NCBI GenBank assembly: GCA_030407505.1
Contig: JASDDH010000001.1
Span: 1-64,000 of the forward strand
Source of the DNA: Planococcus sp. APC 4015
GTDB taxonomy: Bacteria > Actinomycetota > Actinomycetes > Actinomycetales > Microbacteriaceae
Direction of reading: 5' to 3'
DNA length: 64,000 bases
Positions 48,152 to 58,045 of this stretch are shown here, piece by piece. How positions within the stretch are numbered: the first letter of the stretch is position 1; the number at the start of each line of letters is the position of its first letter. A program made the translations under genes and the position numbers. The notes under the pieces are model-generated. The model was not told the origin of the DNA. It did not search any database and saw nothing but the letters and a program-made list of their open reading frames with translations.

Positions 48152-48173
48152 TTTATCTTGATGTCAAGATAAA
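48152..48173 (-). promoter_or_regulatory. Palindromic operator in the acnA promoter region (MarR-family type)
   Basis: Perfect inverted repeat: arms TTTATCTTGA and TCAAGATAAA with a 2-bp spacer. A/T-rich palindromes of this form are typical of MarR-family repressors, and the site includes a TTGACA -35-like hexamer on the acnA strand. It lies just past the DUF3159 stop and 111 bp before the acnA start. Confidence 0.7.
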
Positions 48174-48178
48174 AGATA

Positions 48179-48937
48179 TCACTCGGCTGGATCGACGGGG
48201 GGCCCGGCGCGAGGATACAGCGCGCGCACCACGAGCCAGGTGACAGCGACGAGGGGCGCGAAAAGCGGAAGCCCCATCACGAGCTTGAGCGTGCCGAGGG
48301 CGGTGACGTCGTCGGCGAAGTACAGCGGCAGCTGCACGATCAGCCGGGCCGCGAACAGGCCCGCCCAGCCGATGGTGAGCCAGAAGAACACGCGGCGCTT
48401 GCGCTTGTCGCGCCGCCACGCGGTGCCTTCGCCCATCAGGAATCCCACGGCGAGCCCGATCAGGGACCAGCCGGCCAGAGCCGAGATGAGCAGTGCCGAT
48501 CCATAGACGACGTTGGTGATGAAACCGGGGACGAAGTTGTTGCTCGCCTCGCCGGTGAAGGCGGCGAAGCCGGCCGCGACGCCCGCTGCCACCAGGCCGC
48601 CGATCGCCGCAGACGTCGGCTGACGGGCGATGAGCCGCGCGATCGTGAACACGGCCGCGACGCCCACCGAGAGCCCGAGCGAGAGCCACAGGTCCCCGTC
48701 TCCCGAGGCGGGATCGATCGTGAGCGTGTAGACGAGCACGAAGATGAGCCCCGGAAGCACCGATTCGAGGATGCCGCGCCACCCGCCGATCGCCCCCCAC
48801 ACGAGATGTCCCGTGCTCTTGCCCTCGGACGGATCCAGGCCCGCTCGGCGGGCCGCCCCGCCGAGCGCCGCGCCGAGGATCTCGGACGCCGACTGCTCCC
48901 CCGGCTCGGGGGGTGTCAGACCGGGCCTGTCGCTCAC
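48179..48937 (-). CDS. DUF3159 domain-containing membrane protein
   Basis: 252 aa from the GTG at 48937, which overlaps the DUF3710 stop (GTGA). After a polar N-terminus come about six helices (SVLPGLIFVLVYTLTID, LGLSVGVAAVFTIARLI, AAIGGLVAAGVAAGFAAF, ITNVVYGSALLISALAG and two more), matching the actinobacterial DUF3159 family. Function unknown. It is the last gene of dut-DUF3710-DUF3159, which is conserved in actinobacteria. Confidence 0.92.
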   Translation of the reverse strand: MSDRPGLTPPEPGEQSASEILGAALGGAARRAGLDPSEGKSTGHLVWGAIGGWRGILESVLPGLIFVLVYTLTIDPASGDGDLWLSLGLSVGVAAVFTIARLIARQPTSAAIGGLVAAGVAAGFAAFTGEASNNFVPGFITNVVYGSALLISALAGWSLIGLAVGFLMGEGTAWRRDKRKRRVFFWLTIGWAGLFAARLIVQLPLYFADDVTALGTLKLVMGLPLFAPLVAVTWLVVRALYPRAGPPVDPAE

Positions 48938-49515
48938 GTCGTGCCCGGGGTCGCCGGCATCCGGAGCGGGATCAGGTCGCGCGGCGGCATGGGCGTTCCA
49001 CCGCGCACGACGACGATCGAGCGGAACAGCTCCTCGACCTTCGCTGCGGCGTCCACGTCGGCGGTGGCAGCGCCCCCGATGACGCCGCGGAGGAACCAGC
49101 GGGGTCCGTCCGATCCCACGAAGCGCGCGAGCCGCTTGCCGTTGGTGCCGTCGGCGCCGGTGACGGGCACCTCGGCGAGCAGCTCGGGGCCGAGCGGACC
49201 CTCGCGCTCTTCGACGCGCCCGCCCTGCTGGCGCACCTGGGTGCGGATCTGCTCGCGGGTCTCTTCCCAGAGCCCGGTGGAACGGGGCGCGGCGAAGGGC
49301 TGCACCTGAAGCGTGGAATCCGCGTAGTCCAGACCCACGGCGACGATGCGCTTGGTCTGCTCCTCGACTTCGAGGCGCAGGTTCAGCCCCTCGCGCGGAA
49401 GGATCTTTATGCCGCCCAGGTCGATGTAGGGACGCACGGGGTTCGCCTCGGACTCGTCGAACGGCCCGTTGGTGGCGCGATCGTCCGCGGAAGCGGCTGA
49501 CGTGACATCGGTCAT
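48934..49515 (-). CDS. DUF3710 domain-containing protein
   Basis: 193 aa. It has an acidic N-terminus, then NPVRPYIDLGGIKILPREGLNLRLEVEE and RWFLRGVIGG, both characteristic of DUF3710. Cytoplasmic, function unknown. It overlaps dut upstream and DUF3159 downstream by 4 nt each, so the three are made from one transcript. Confidence 0.93.
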   Translation of the reverse strand: MTDVTSAASADDRATNGPFDESEANPVRPYIDLGGIKILPREGLNLRLEVEEQTKRIVAVGLDYADSTLQVQPFAAPRSTGLWEETREQIRTQVRQQGGRVEEREGPLGPELLAEVPVTGADGTNGKRLARFVGSDGPRWFLRGVIGGAATADVDAAAKVEELFRSIVVVRGGTPMPPRDLIPLRMPATPGTT

Positions 49516-49961
49516 GCCGATACTCCGTTCTGATAGCCGGTCGAACCGAAGCCGCCCTCGCCGCGAAGGCTCTCGGGCAGGTCGTCGACCGGGATGAAGC
49601 GTGCACGGGACACCGGCATGACGATGAGCTGCGCGATGCGGTCGCCGGGCGCGATGTCGTAGGCGTGCTCGGTGTCGGTGTTCAGCAGCGAGACCTTGAT
49701 CTCGCCGCGGTAGCCGGCATCGACCGTGCCGGGCGAGTTGACGACCGTGATGCCGTGCTTGGCGGCCAGGCCCGACCGCGGCACCACGAAGGCGACGTGG
49801 CCCTCGGGCAGCGCGATCCGCACGCCGGTGGCGACGAGGGCGCGTCGACCCGGCTCGAGACGGACGCTCTCGGCGGACACGAGATCGGCCCCGGCATCAC
49901 CGGGATGGGCGTACGCGGGAACCTCGGGAGCGATAATGAGGACGTCCACGGTTTCGGTCAC
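49512..49961 (-). CDS. dut: dUTP diphosphatase
   Basis: 149 aa from the GTG at 49961 (VTETVDVLIIAPEVPAYAHPGDAGADL). All five trimeric dUTPase motifs are present: GDAGADL, PRSGLAAKHG, NSPGTVDAGYRGEIKV, GDRIAQLIV, and GEGGFGSTG. It hydrolyses dUTP to dUMP, keeping uracil out of DNA. It has an 18-bp gap to the divergent DUF3093 gene, so the two promoters must overlap the opposite genes. Confidence 0.97.
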   Translation of the reverse strand: MTETVDVLIIAPEVPAYAHPGDAGADLVSAESVRLEPGRRALVATGVRIALPEGHVAFVVPRSGLAAKHGITVVNSPGTVDAGYRGEIKVSLLNTDTEHAYDIAPGDRIAQLIVMPVSRARFIPVDDLPESLRGEGGFGSTGYQNGVSA

Positions 49962-49979
49962 TCCACGAGGGTAATGCAG

Positions 49980-50462
49980 ATGGCATCCACGAACGTCAGG
50001 ACGCCGCAGGGCGTCGCCTATCGCGAACGGCTGAGCCCTTCGCTGTGGGTGCTCGTCGCCGCGGCCGTGTGCGGGCCCATGGCCGCGCTCGTCTTCGCGC
50101 CCATCGACACGACGCTCGCACTCGTGGTCGGGGCCGTCGTCGGGGTGGCGATCGTGGCACTCCTGGTGGCCGGCTCGCCCTCGCTCGAGGTGCGCGACGG
50201 CGTCCTGCACGCCGGGCGGGCCCGCATCGAGGTCGAGCTGCTGGGCGCACCGACCACGGCGGTCGGCGAAGAGGCCCGGCACGCGCGCGGTTCGGGGCTC
50301 GACCCGCGGTCGTGGCATGTCATCCGCGGAGGCATCGACGGCGTCGTGACGATCCCGGTCATCGATCCCGACGACCCGACACCGGTGTGGGTTCTGTCCA
50401 CCCGCACGCCGGAGCGGTTGGCCGCCGGCATCCGGCGGGAACAGAAGAAGGCGAGCACCTGA
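49980..50462 (+). CDS. DUF3093 domain-containing membrane protein
   Basis: 160 aa from the ATG at 49980 (MASTNVRTPQGVAYRERLSPSLWV); an ATG at 49974 is equally in frame and closer to GAGGG. Two helices (about 22-42 and 45-64), then a soluble domain (SLEVRDGVLHAGRARIEVELLG, RSWHVIRGGIDGVVTI, DDPTPVWVLSTRTPERLAAGI), as in actinobacterial DUF3093. Function unknown. Divergent from dut. Confidence 0.92.
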   Translation: MASTNVRTPQGVAYRERLSPSLWVLVAAAVCGPMAALVFAPIDTTLALVVGAVVGVAIVALLVAGSPSLEVRDGVLHAGRARIEVELLGAPTTAVGEEARHARGSGLDPRSWHVIRGGIDGVVTIPVIDPDDPTPVWVLSTRTPERLAAGIRREQKKAST

Positions 50463-50475
50463 CGGCGCTCGCCTT
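50448..50475. terminator. Hairpin across the DUF3093 stop, between convergent genes
   Basis: Perfect 9-bp arms AAGGCGAGC / GCTCGCCTT. The DUF3093 stop codon lies in the loop, and the DUF4193 gene ends 15 bp beyond. Confidence 0.6.
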
Positions 50476-50489
50476 CCGGAGTGATCGGG

Positions 50490-50783
50490 CTATGCGGCGC
50501 ACTCGACGCAGATGAGCCCGGCCTTCTCTTCGTGGTCGACCTGCGAACGGTGCTTCACCAGGAAGCAGCTGACGCAGGTGAATTCGTCTTCCTGAGCCGG
50601 GAGCACGACGACGTCGAGCTCGAGGTCGGAGAGGTCGGCACCGGGGAGTTCGAACCCTGACGGGTTGTCTGCGTCCTCAGCATCGACGGAACCCGACAGC
50701 TTGTCGGGGACGCGCTCCTTGAGAGCCTCGATCGACTCGCTGTCGTCCTCGGTCTTGCGGGGGGCGTCGTAATCGGTGGCCAT
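50490..50783 (-). CDS. DUF4193 domain-containing protein (probable zinc-binding)
   Basis: 97 aa starting MATDYDAPRKTEDDSESIEAL. It has an acidic N-terminus, then CVSC at 70-73 and CVEC at 92-95, a four-cysteine zinc-ribbon-like site typical of DUF4193. The family is nearly confined to Actinobacteria and conserved; its function is unknown. The start is the only ATG that fits the family; the open frame upstream is antisense to sepH. Confidence 0.94.
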   Translation of the reverse strand: MATDYDAPRKTEDDSESIEALKERVPDKLSGSVDAEDADNPSGFELPGADLSDLELDVVVLPAQEDEFTCVSCFLVKHRSQVDHEEKAGLICVECAA

Positions 50784-50859
50784 GCGTGAACGTCTCAACT
50801 TCCGGATAATTGCGAGTGCCTGGACCCGTTGGGGCGGCCATAGTTTGCATGACGTGTAG

Positions 50860-50874
50860 GCATTTGGCAAATGC
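50860..50874. promoter_or_regulatory. Palindrome between the DUF4193 gene and sepH
   Basis: GCATTTG, one base, CAAATGC: a perfect 15-bp symmetric site in the 210-bp divergent gap, where a regulator could act on both genes. It is A/T-rich against the local background. No regulator is identified. Confidence 0.4.
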
Positions 50875-50993
50875 GCAGATGGCCGTCCCGTCGTGCGCAT
50901 CCTGAAACTCACGGCGCGCGCGCGATATTCCCGGCGTTGGGGGCGGCGCATGTCACGATGGGGCGGACAAAGCTGGATCGGAGGGCGTTTCGC

Positions 50994-52022
50994 ATGGAAC
51001 AGCTCAAAGTCATCGGAACCGAGGACGACGTCCTCGTCCTCGTGACCGAATCGGGAGATCGCTTCTCGCTGCCCATCGACGAGGCGCTGCGCGCCGAACT
51101 GCGCAGGGCCAAGCGCGAGAGGGAACCCGAACAGCGCGCAGACCGGCCCAGTCCGCGCGACATCCAGGCGCACATCCGCGCGGGATTGTCCGCGCAGGAG
51201 GTCGCGGCCCTGCTCGATGCCCGGGTCGAGGACATCGTGCGGTTCGAAGGCCCCGTGCTCGCCGAACGTCAGCACATCGTCGGACAGGCTCTGGCGGTGC
51301 CGGTTCTGCTGGGCGCCGAGTTCGACGGAGACACGCATCCGACGTTCGGGTCGGCGGTCCGCGGCAAGCTGGCCGAGGCCGGCGCTTCGGGTGAGCGGTG
51401 GACGAGCTGGAAAGAGACCACGGGCTGGATCGTCAAGCTCGAGTTCACCGCGAACGAGGTCGATCACGATGCGCGCTGGGGCTTCGACCCGCGACGCAGC
51501 AATCTCTCCCCGCTGAACAACGACGCCATCCAGCTCTCCCGACAGGGTTCGCTCCCCGAAGGACTCATCCCGCGGCTCCGCGCCCTGGACGCCAGCGCGC
51601 CCAAGGACGACACGCGCTTCGACAGCGGTGCGTTCGGGCCGCGGCATCTTCCCGACGCCGATTTCGAGTCCCCCGAGCTGCACGTCGCCACCGCGCCCGC
51701 TGTCCAGGATGCCGCGATCAAGCGGGCCACCGAGACCTCGGTGACCTCGGCCGAGACGGCCGACCTCCTTGAGGCGCTGCGACGTCGTCGGGGCCAGCGC
51801 GAACCGCTGCCCGGTGCCGAGGAGGTCGCCCCGCCGCGGAGTCACGCTCCCGTCGCCCTCTTCGACGCCCTCGAGCCCGGATACGACGAGACTCCGAACG
51901 ACGAGCCGGCGACCCCCGAGGCGGCGCCCACGGCGATCGCCGAGGCGGCGGGTCGACGCAAGGGTCGGACGTCGATGCCGTCGTGGGACGAGATCGTCTT
52001 CGGAGCCCGCGGCGACGAGTGA
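50994..52022 (+). CDS. sepH: Septation protein SepH
   Basis: 342 aa from the ATG at 50994 (MEQLKVIGTEDDVLVLVTESGDRFSL). The conserved N-terminal DUF3071 domain includes a helix-turn-helix-like segment (SPRDIQAHIRAGLSAQEVAALLDARVEDIVRFE). A disordered Pro/Glu/Ala-rich tail ends in RTSMPSWDEIVFG. In Streptomyces and mycobacteria SepH binds FtsZ and promotes Z-ring assembly. The short C-terminal motif is retained. Convergent with the phosphodiesterase gene. Confidence 0.95.
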   Translation: MEQLKVIGTEDDVLVLVTESGDRFSLPIDEALRAELRRAKREREPEQRADRPSPRDIQAHIRAGLSAQEVAALLDARVEDIVRFEGPVLAERQHIVGQALAVPVLLGAEFDGDTHPTFGSAVRGKLAEAGASGERWTSWKETTGWIVKLEFTANEVDHDARWGFDPRRSNLSPLNNDAIQLSRQGSLPEGLIPRLRALDASAPKDDTRFDSGAFGPRHLPDADFESPELHVATAPAVQDAAIKRATETSVTSAETADLLEALRRRRGQREPLPGAEEVAPPRSHAPVALFDALEPGYDETPNDEPATPEAAPTAIAEAAGRRKGRTSMPSWDEIVFGARGDE

Positions 52023-52028
52023 CCCGCG

Positions 52029-53147
52029 TCAGGCGAAGGCGCCCAGTCGGAGGAGCGGCACGATGCGCTCCTCGTTCGTGAGCGACCCGTGCTGGCCGAC
52101 CATCTTCTGCGCGCCCTTGTCACTCAGGCGGTCGTCGTAGTACGCGATGCCCGAACGCGCGGCGACGAGCACATCGCCGATGCGGCCTTCCACCTCGGGT
52201 GACACCGGGCCGAACAGACCGGCGTCCGTGGCCTCGGACCGGGACATCACCCACGACCTGCCGCCCTCGGCTGCGCGCCACGCATCGAGCACCGCGCCGG
52301 CGCGTCCCTCGTTCGTGTAGAGGTGCAGCATCCGCGGTTCGCCCCCGATGAGGTGCACCCCGTCGAGCAGCTCGTCCCCCTCGGACAGCAGGACCTGCCG
52401 GTGCGCGGGCACGTCGACCATGCCGTGGTCGGCGGTGACGACGACGCCCGTACCGCCGGCGACGGCAGAGGCGAGGGCGCGGGCGGCGGCATCCACTCTC
52501 TCGAGGGCGGCGATCCATTCGCCGGACTGCCACCCGCGCTTGTGACCGATCGCGTCGAGATCGTTCGCGTAGAGGTAGATGAAGGCGCCCGGATGCTGCG
52601 CGGCGAGCTCTGCCGCACGGTTCACGCGCGCGGTGAGGTCGTCCACGCCGACGAACTCCGCCTCGCCGAGAGTGACGTCGGTGAATCCCGTGCCGGCGTA
52701 CTCCGACTTCGAGACGGCGAACCGGGGTCGGTCGGGATGAGCGGCGACGAGGCGCGGCGCGCGCTGCCACGTCAGCGGAAGGCCGTCGGTGTCGTAGCCG
52801 CGCAGCTGATTGGCGACGTGATCGGTGCCCGGCATCCGCGCCCGGTACCCCACGATGCCGTGCTCGCCCGCCGGTGCGCCGGTGAGGAGCCCGGTGAGAG
52901 CCGTGGCCGTGGTCGACGGGAACACCGTGCGCACCACATCCTTCTTCGAACCGGCCTGCGCGAGGAATCTCGCGTGCCCGGACCGCGCCGCCAGGTTCGA
53001 TGCTCCGAGTCCGTCGATGACGAAGACGATCGCGCTGGTCGCCGGAGCGAACCAGTCCGAACGGCCCTCCAGCGCCGCGAAAAGCTGGGGCACGACACCG
53101 GTGAGGCTCCGGGCTCGGGGCGGGTCCACGGGTAGGCTGAGAGACAT
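52029..53147 (-). CDS. Alkaline phosphatase family protein (type I phosphodiesterase/nucleotide pyrophosphatase fold)
   Basis: 372 aa from the ATG at 53147. Metal-site motifs of the alkaline phosphatase superfamily: [12 protein letters not shown] (D45), nucleophile region [11 protein letters not shown] (79-80), and TADHGM (238-243) with H241. No signal peptide is seen, so it is probably cytoplasmic. It hydrolyses phosphodiester or pyrophosphate bonds; substrate unknown. Divergent from parC. Confidence 0.9.
   Translation of the reverse strand: MSLSLPVDPPRARSLTGVVPQLFAALEGRSDWFAPATSAIVFVIDGLGASNLAARSGHARFLAQAGSKKDVVRTVFPSTTATALTGLLTGAPAGEHGIVGYRARMPGTDHVANQLRGYDTDGLPLTWQRAPRLVAAHPDRPRFAVSKSEYAGTGFTDVTLGEAEFVGVDDLTARVNRAAELAAQHPGAFIYLYANDLDAIGHKRGWQSGEWIAALERVDAAARALASAVAGGTGVVVTADHGMVDVPAHRQVLLSEGDELLDGVHLIGGEPRMLHLYTNEGRAGAVLDAWRAAEGGRSWVMSRSEATDAGLFGPVSPEVEGRIGDVLVAARSGIAYYDDRLSDKGAQKMVGQHGSLTNEERIVPLLRLGAFA
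53133..53138 (+). promoter_or_regulatory. Possible -10 element of parC
   Basis: TAGGCT on the plus strand, 78 bp before the parC start, with the same hexamer as other -10 boxes here. Confidence 0.35.
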
Positions 53148-53216
53148 CGGGGCCAGTCTCGCACACCGGCGGGAGGCCTCCACCGGACCCCTGCCACCCG
53201 AGGCCTCTCCCGCACC

Positions 53217-55679
53217 ATGCCCGCATCGCGCACCGAAGACATCCCCATCGATCACGGACGCATCGAAGACATCGACGTCTCGTCCGAGATGCAGAGCTCG
53301 TTCCTCGAGTACGCCTATTCGGTCATCTACTCGCGCGCCCTCCCCGATGCCCGTGACGGGCTCAAGCCGGTGCAGCGACGGATCCTCTACCAGATGGCCG
53401 ACATGGGCCTCCGGCCCGACCGTGGTCACGTGAAGAGCGCCCGCGTCGTGGGCGAGGTCATGGGAAAGCTCCACCCCCACGGCGACGCGCCCATCTACGA
53501 CGCCCTCGTGCGGCTCGCGCAGTGGTTCTCGCTGCGGGTCCCGCTCGTCGACGGACACGGCAACTTCGGCTCGCTCGACGACGGACCTGCCGCCGCCCGG
53601 TACACCGAGGCCCGCCTCGCCCCGGCCGCGCTCGCGCTGACGGAGAACCTCGATGAAGACGTCGTCGACTTCATCCCGAACTACGACGGTCAGTTCCAGC
53701 AGCCCGAAGTGCTGCCGGCGGCCTTTCCGAACCTGCTCGTCAACGGCACCACCGGCATCGCCGTCGGCATGGCCACCAACATGGCGCCCCACAACCTCAT
53801 CGAGGTCATCGGTGCCGCGGTGCACCTGCTCGACAACCCCGAGGCGACGGTCGACGAGCTCATGGAGTTCGTCCCCGGACCCGACCTGCCGTCGGGCGGC
53901 ATCATCGTCGGACTCGACGGCATCAAGGACGCCTACACGAACGGCCGCGGCAGCTTCCGCACCCGCGCCAAGGTCGCGATCGAATCGCTCGGCCCACGCC
54001 GTATGGGCCTCGTGGTGACCGAGTTGCCGTACCTCGTCGGACCCGAGCGCGTGATCGAGAAGATCAAGGACGCCGTCCAGGCCAAGAAGCTGCAGGGCAT
54101 CGCCGACGTGAACGACCTCACAGACCGTCACAACGGCCTGAGGCTCGTCATCGGCATCAAGACGGGATTCGACCCGCAGGCCGTGCTCGAGCACCTGTAC
54201 CGGCTCACCCCGCTCGAGGACTCCTTCAGCATCAACAACGTCGCGCTGGTCGGCGGGCAGCCGCAGACGCTCGGTCTGAAGGACCTCCTGCGCGTCTATC
54301 TCGATCATCGTCTGAGCGTCGTGACGCGGCGCAGCCGCTTCCGGCTCGCGAAGCGCAAGGATCGCCTGCACCTCGTCGAGGGTCTTCTTATCGCGATCCT
54401 CGACATCGACGAGGTCATCCAGGTCATCCGCGCCGCAGACGACAGCGACCAGGCCCGCGCCCGGCTGCAGGACGTCTTCGACCTCTCGGAGCTGCAGGCG
54501 GAGTACATCCTCGAGCTGCGGCTGCGGCGCCTGACCAAGTTCTCCCGCATCGAGCTCGAGGCCGAGCGAGACACGCTCAAGGCCGAGATCGCCCAGCTCG
54601 AAGAGCTGCTCGCGAGCGATGTGCTGTTGCGGGCGCAGATCGCCCGTGAGCTGGATGCCGCGGCCGAGACCTACGGAACTCCGAGACGCACGCTGCTGCT
54701 CAACGGCGGGCCGGTCGCACCCCGCTCACGAGCCGCCGCCGCTGCCGCCGACCTGCAGATCGCCGACGCTCCGTGCCGCGTGTTCCTCTCTGCCACGGGC
54801 CGAATGGTGCGCGCCGAGCTCGTCGCCGACGCCCCGGGCGGCGGTGTCGTCGCGCCGACGCGCCGCGCCAAGCACGATGCCATCCGCTCCGCGGTCGACA
54901 CCACCACGCGCGGAGACCTGGGCGCCGTGACGAGTGCGGGGCGGCTCGTGCGCTTCTCCCCCGTCGACCTGCCGTCGGTCCCCGCCAACTCGGTGCAGCT
55001 CGCGGCGGGCACCCGCGCCGACCAGTACCTCGGCCTCGCGTCGGGCGAACACGTCGTCGCCGTCGTGGCGCTGGTCGAATCCCCCGCTGTCGCCCTCGGG
55101 ACGGCGCAGGGCGTCGTCAAACGTGTCGCCGCGAGCGAGATCACCAACAAGCACGATGTCGAGATCATCTCCCTCAAGCCCGGCGACCGGGTGGTGGGCG
55201 CGGCCCCCGCACCCGACGACGCCGAGCTCGTGTTCGTCACCTCCGACGCCCAGCTGCTGCGCTTCGATGCCGCGAGCGTGCGACCACAGGGTCGCGCCGC
55301 CGGCGGAATGGCGGGTATGCGCGTGACGCCCGGTGAACGGGTCGTCTTCTTCGGTGCCGTGGATGCCGCCGACGCCCCGAGCGTCGTGGCGGTCACCATC
55401 GCCGGCAGCACCGACGCCCTGCCCGGCACCGACGCCGGCACGGCGAAGGTCTCGGCGTTCGAGGAATTCCCGCCGAAGGGCCGGGCGACCGGCGGCGTGC
55501 GGGCGCAGCGCTTCCTGCGCGGCGAGAACGCGATCACGCTCGCCTGGGTCGGCGAGGAGCCTCGTGCCGTCGGCACCGACGGGGCGACCCGCGCGCTTCC
55601 GCCCGCAGGCGCGAAGCGGGACGCTTCGGGCGTGCCGCTGGATGGCGTGGTCGGCGCCGTGGGCACCGGCATCCGCTGA
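53217..55679 (+). CDS. parC: DNA topoisomerase IV subunit A
   Basis: 820 aa. Type IIA breakage-reunion domain: [30 protein letters not shown] (quinolone-resistance region) and catalytic Y129 in ARYTEARL. The C-terminal beta-pinwheel lacks a GyrA-box (QRRGGKG), which argues for ParC over GyrA, as does the neighbouring parE. It decatenates daughter chromosomes. It converges on parE. Confidence 0.92.
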   Translation: MPASRTEDIPIDHGRIEDIDVSSEMQSSFLEYAYSVIYSRALPDARDGLKPVQRRILYQMADMGLRPDRGHVKSARVVGEVMGKLHPHGDAPIYDALVRLAQWFSLRVPLVDGHGNFGSLDDGPAAARYTEARLAPAALALTENLDEDVVDFIPNYDGQFQQPEVLPAAFPNLLVNGTTGIAVGMATNMAPHNLIEVIGAAVHLLDNPEATVDELMEFVPGPDLPSGGIIVGLDGIKDAYTNGRGSFRTRAKVAIESLGPRRMGLVVTELPYLVGPERVIEKIKDAVQAKKLQGIADVNDLTDRHNGLRLVIGIKTGFDPQAVLEHLYRLTPLEDSFSINNVALVGGQPQTLGLKDLLRVYLDHRLSVVTRRSRFRLAKRKDRLHLVEGLLIAILDIDEVIQVIRAADDSDQARARLQDVFDLSELQAEYILELRLRRLTKFSRIELEAERDTLKAEIAQLEELLASDVLLRAQIARELDAAAETYGTPRRTLLLNGGPVAPRSRAAAAAADLQIADAPCRVFLSATGRMVRAELVADAPGGGVVAPTRRAKHDAIRSAVDTTTRGDLGAVTSAGRLVRFSPVDLPSVPANSVQLAAGTRADQYLGLASGEHVVAVVALVESPAVALGTAQGVVKRVAASEITNKHDVEIISLKPGDRVVGAAPAPDDAELVFVTSDAQLLRFDAASVRPQGRAAGGMAGMRVTPGERVVFFGAVDAADAPSVVAVTIAGSTDALPGTDAGTAKVSAFEEFPPKGRATGGVRAQRFLRGENAITLAWVGEEPRAVGTDGATRALPPAGAKRDASGVPLDGVVGAVGTGIR

Positions 55680-55714
55680 CCCGCACGTCGCCACGGGCGG
55701 CACTTCTCGACGAC

Positions 55715-55737
55715 GGATGCCGCGGCCTCCGGCATCC
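55715..55737. terminator. Hairpin between convergent parC and parE
   Basis: Perfect 8-bp arms GGATGCCG / CGGCATCC with a 7-nt loop. It is built from two inverted copies of the octamer that is strongly over-represented in this window. Confidence 0.6.
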
Positions 55738-55788
55738 CGTGACATCGTCGGCCGTTGCGGGCATCACCGCTGGCGCCGCGCGAGAGCC

Positions 55789-57876
55789 TCAGGCGTCGAT
55801 GCGGTCCCGGGCGAGGCTGCCGCTGGAGTCGATGATGAACTCCTTGCGGGGGGCGACGTCGTTGCCCATCAGCAGCTCGAACACCGTCGAGGCCGCCTCG
55901 GCATCCTGCATCCGAACACGGCGCAGGGTGCGGCCGGCGCGATCCATCGTGGTCGTCGCCAGCTGGTCGGCATCCATCTCGCCGAGGCCCTTGTAGCGCT
56001 GCACGGGCTCCTGCCAGCGCTTGCCCGATTTCGTGAGCTTGGCGAGCAGGGTGTGCAGCTCCTGCTCCGAGTAGGTGTAAATCGTCTCGTTGGGCTTCGT
56101 CCCGGGATTCATCACGACGACCCGGTGCAGCGGGGGCACCGCGGCGTACACGCGCCCGTCGTCGATGAGCGGCCGCATGTAGCGGAAGAAGAGAGTCAGC
56201 AGCAGCGTTCGGATGTGGGCGCCGTCGACGTCGGCGTCGCTCATCAGGATCACCTTGCCGTACCGCGCCGTGTCGAGGTCGAAGGATCGACCCGACCCGG
56301 CGCCGATGACCTGGATGATCGCCGCGCACTCGGCGTTGCCGAGCATGTCGGAGATCGAGGCCTTCTGCACATTGAGGATCTTGCCGCGGATCGGCAGCAG
56401 TGCCTGGTACTCGCTGTTGCGTGCGAGCTTGGCCGTGCCGAGAGCGGAATCGCCCTCGACGATGAACAGCTCGGATGCTGCGACGTCGTTCGTGCGGCAG
56501 TCGGCGAGCTTGACCGGCAGCGACGAGGACTCCAGGGCGTTCTTGCGTCGCTGGGTCTCTTTGTGGGTGCGCGCCGAGATGCGCGCCTTCATCTCGGAGA
56601 CGACCTTGTCGAGCAGCTGGGCGGTCTGGGCCTTGTCGTCGCGCTTGGGCGAGGCGAACTTCGCGGCGAGCTCCTTCGTCACGACGTTCGCGACGATCTG
56701 GCGGACCGCGGGGGTGCCCAGGATCTCCTTCGTCTGGCCCTCGAACTGCGGCTCGGGCACGCGGACGGTGAGCACGACCGTGAGCCCGGCGAGGATGTCG
56801 TCCTTGTCGAGCTTGTCGTTGCCGACCTTGAGTCGCCGCGCGTTCTGTTCGACCTGTGCGCGCACGACCTTCATGAGACCGAGTTCGAAGCCGGCCTGGT
56901 GCGTGCCGCCCTTGGGGGTGGCGATGATGTTGACGAACGACCGCTGCACGGTCTCGTACCCGATCCCCCACCGCAGGGCGACGTCGACGACGCATTCCCG
57001 CTGCACCTCGGTGGGAACCATCGCGCCGGTCGGCTGCAGCACGGGCACCGTCTCGGTGAAGCTGCCCGTTCCGGTCAGGCGCCACGTGTCGGTGATCGGC
57101 GCGTCGGGGGCGAGGAACTCGGCGAACTCCGAGATCCCGCCGTCGTAGCGGAAGCTCGTCTCGACCGCTTCGCCGGACTCCGCCACGGTCGCAGCACGCT
57201 CGTCGCGGATGACGATCTCGAGCCCCGGCACCAGGAATGCGGTCTGGCGGGCGCGCTGCTCGAGCTCCTGAAGGTTGAACGCGGCATCCTTCGTGAAGAT
57301 CTGCTGGTCTGCCCAGTACCGGATGCGGGTGCCGGTGACGCCCTTCGGGGCCTTGCCGGCCACCCGCAGCTCGGAGCTCTTCTCGAACGGCGTGAAGGTG
57401 GAGGACGGCTCGGGACCGGAGAAGTTGCCCGGCTCGCCGCGGTGGAACGACATCGCCCAGGTCTTGCCGCCACGGTCGACCTCGACGTCGAGACGCTCCG
57501 ACAGGGCGTTGACGACCGAAGCGCCGACCCCGTGGAGTCCGCCGGAGGCCGCGTACGAACCGCCGCCGAACTTGCCGCCCGCGTGGAGCTTCGTGAAGAC
57601 CACCTCGACACCCGAGAGGCCGGTGCGCGGTTCGATGTCGACCGGGATGCCGCGGGCGCGGTCGCGCACCTCGACGCTGCCGTCGACGTGCAGCACGATG
57701 TCGATGCGCGAGCCGTGGCCGCCGAGCGCCTCGTCGACGGAGTTGTCGATGATCTCCCACAGGCAGTGCATGAGGCCGCGCGAGTCGGTTGAGCCGATGT
57801 ACATGCCGGGCCGCTTGCGGACCGCCTCGAGCCCTTCGAGCACCTGCAGGTGATGGGCGGAATACTCGGAGGTCAC
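55789..57876 (-). CDS. parE: DNA topoisomerase IV subunit B
   Basis: 695 aa from the GTG at 57876 (VTSEYSAHHLQVLEGLEAVRKRPGMYIG), the standard GyrB/ParE start. GHKL ATPase domain with EIIDNSVDEALGG and GLHGVGASVVNAL. The TOPRIM domain has EGDSALGTAKLA near 470 and SDADVDGAHIRTLLL near 547. It supplies ATP-driven strand passage with ParC. Longer frames upstream read through non-coding DNA. Confidence 0.94.
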   Translation of the reverse strand: MTSEYSAHHLQVLEGLEAVRKRPGMYIGSTDSRGLMHCLWEIIDNSVDEALGGHGSRIDIVLHVDGSVEVRDRARGIPVDIEPRTGLSGVEVVFTKLHAGGKFGGGSYAASGGLHGVGASVVNALSERLDVEVDRGGKTWAMSFHRGEPGNFSGPEPSSTFTPFEKSSELRVAGKAPKGVTGTRIRYWADQQIFTKDAAFNLQELEQRARQTAFLVPGLEIVIRDERAATVAESGEAVETSFRYDGGISEFAEFLAPDAPITDTWRLTGTGSFTETVPVLQPTGAMVPTEVQRECVVDVALRWGIGYETVQRSFVNIIATPKGGTHQAGFELGLMKVVRAQVEQNARRLKVGNDKLDKDDILAGLTVVLTVRVPEPQFEGQTKEILGTPAVRQIVANVVTKELAAKFASPKRDDKAQTAQLLDKVVSEMKARISARTHKETQRRKNALESSSLPVKLADCRTNDVAASELFIVEGDSALGTAKLARNSEYQALLPIRGKILNVQKASISDMLGNAECAAIIQVIGAGSGRSFDLDTARYGKVILMSDADVDGAHIRTLLLTLFFRYMRPLIDDGRVYAAVPPLHRVVVMNPGTKPNETIYTYSEQELHTLLAKLTKSGKRWQEPVQRYKGLGEMDADQLATTTMDRAGRTLRRVRMQDAEAASTVFELLMGNDVAPRKEFIIDSSGSLARDRIDA

Positions 57877-58045
57877 AATCTGCAAGCGTATCCGGGCGGT
57901 GCGACACCGCGTCCGAGACACACGGCACGGTGTTCCCGCGTACGCGGACAGCGAACGTGTGCCCGATCCGGGCATGCACGAAACAAGGGCGTGGTTGTAT
58001 TTCATGACCACGCACCACGTTCTATGCAATCGAGGAGGCACCGAG

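Noticed and set aside
53217-57876. Reading parC/parE as gyrA/gyrB
   Set aside because: The subunit A C-terminus lacks a GyrA-box, and the two genes are convergent with each other rather than in a gyrBA operon near dnaA.
54671-58018. Open frame of 1115 codons on the minus strand
   Set aside because: Arg/Pro/Ala-rich shadow of parE in another frame, running on antisense to parC; no domain signature.
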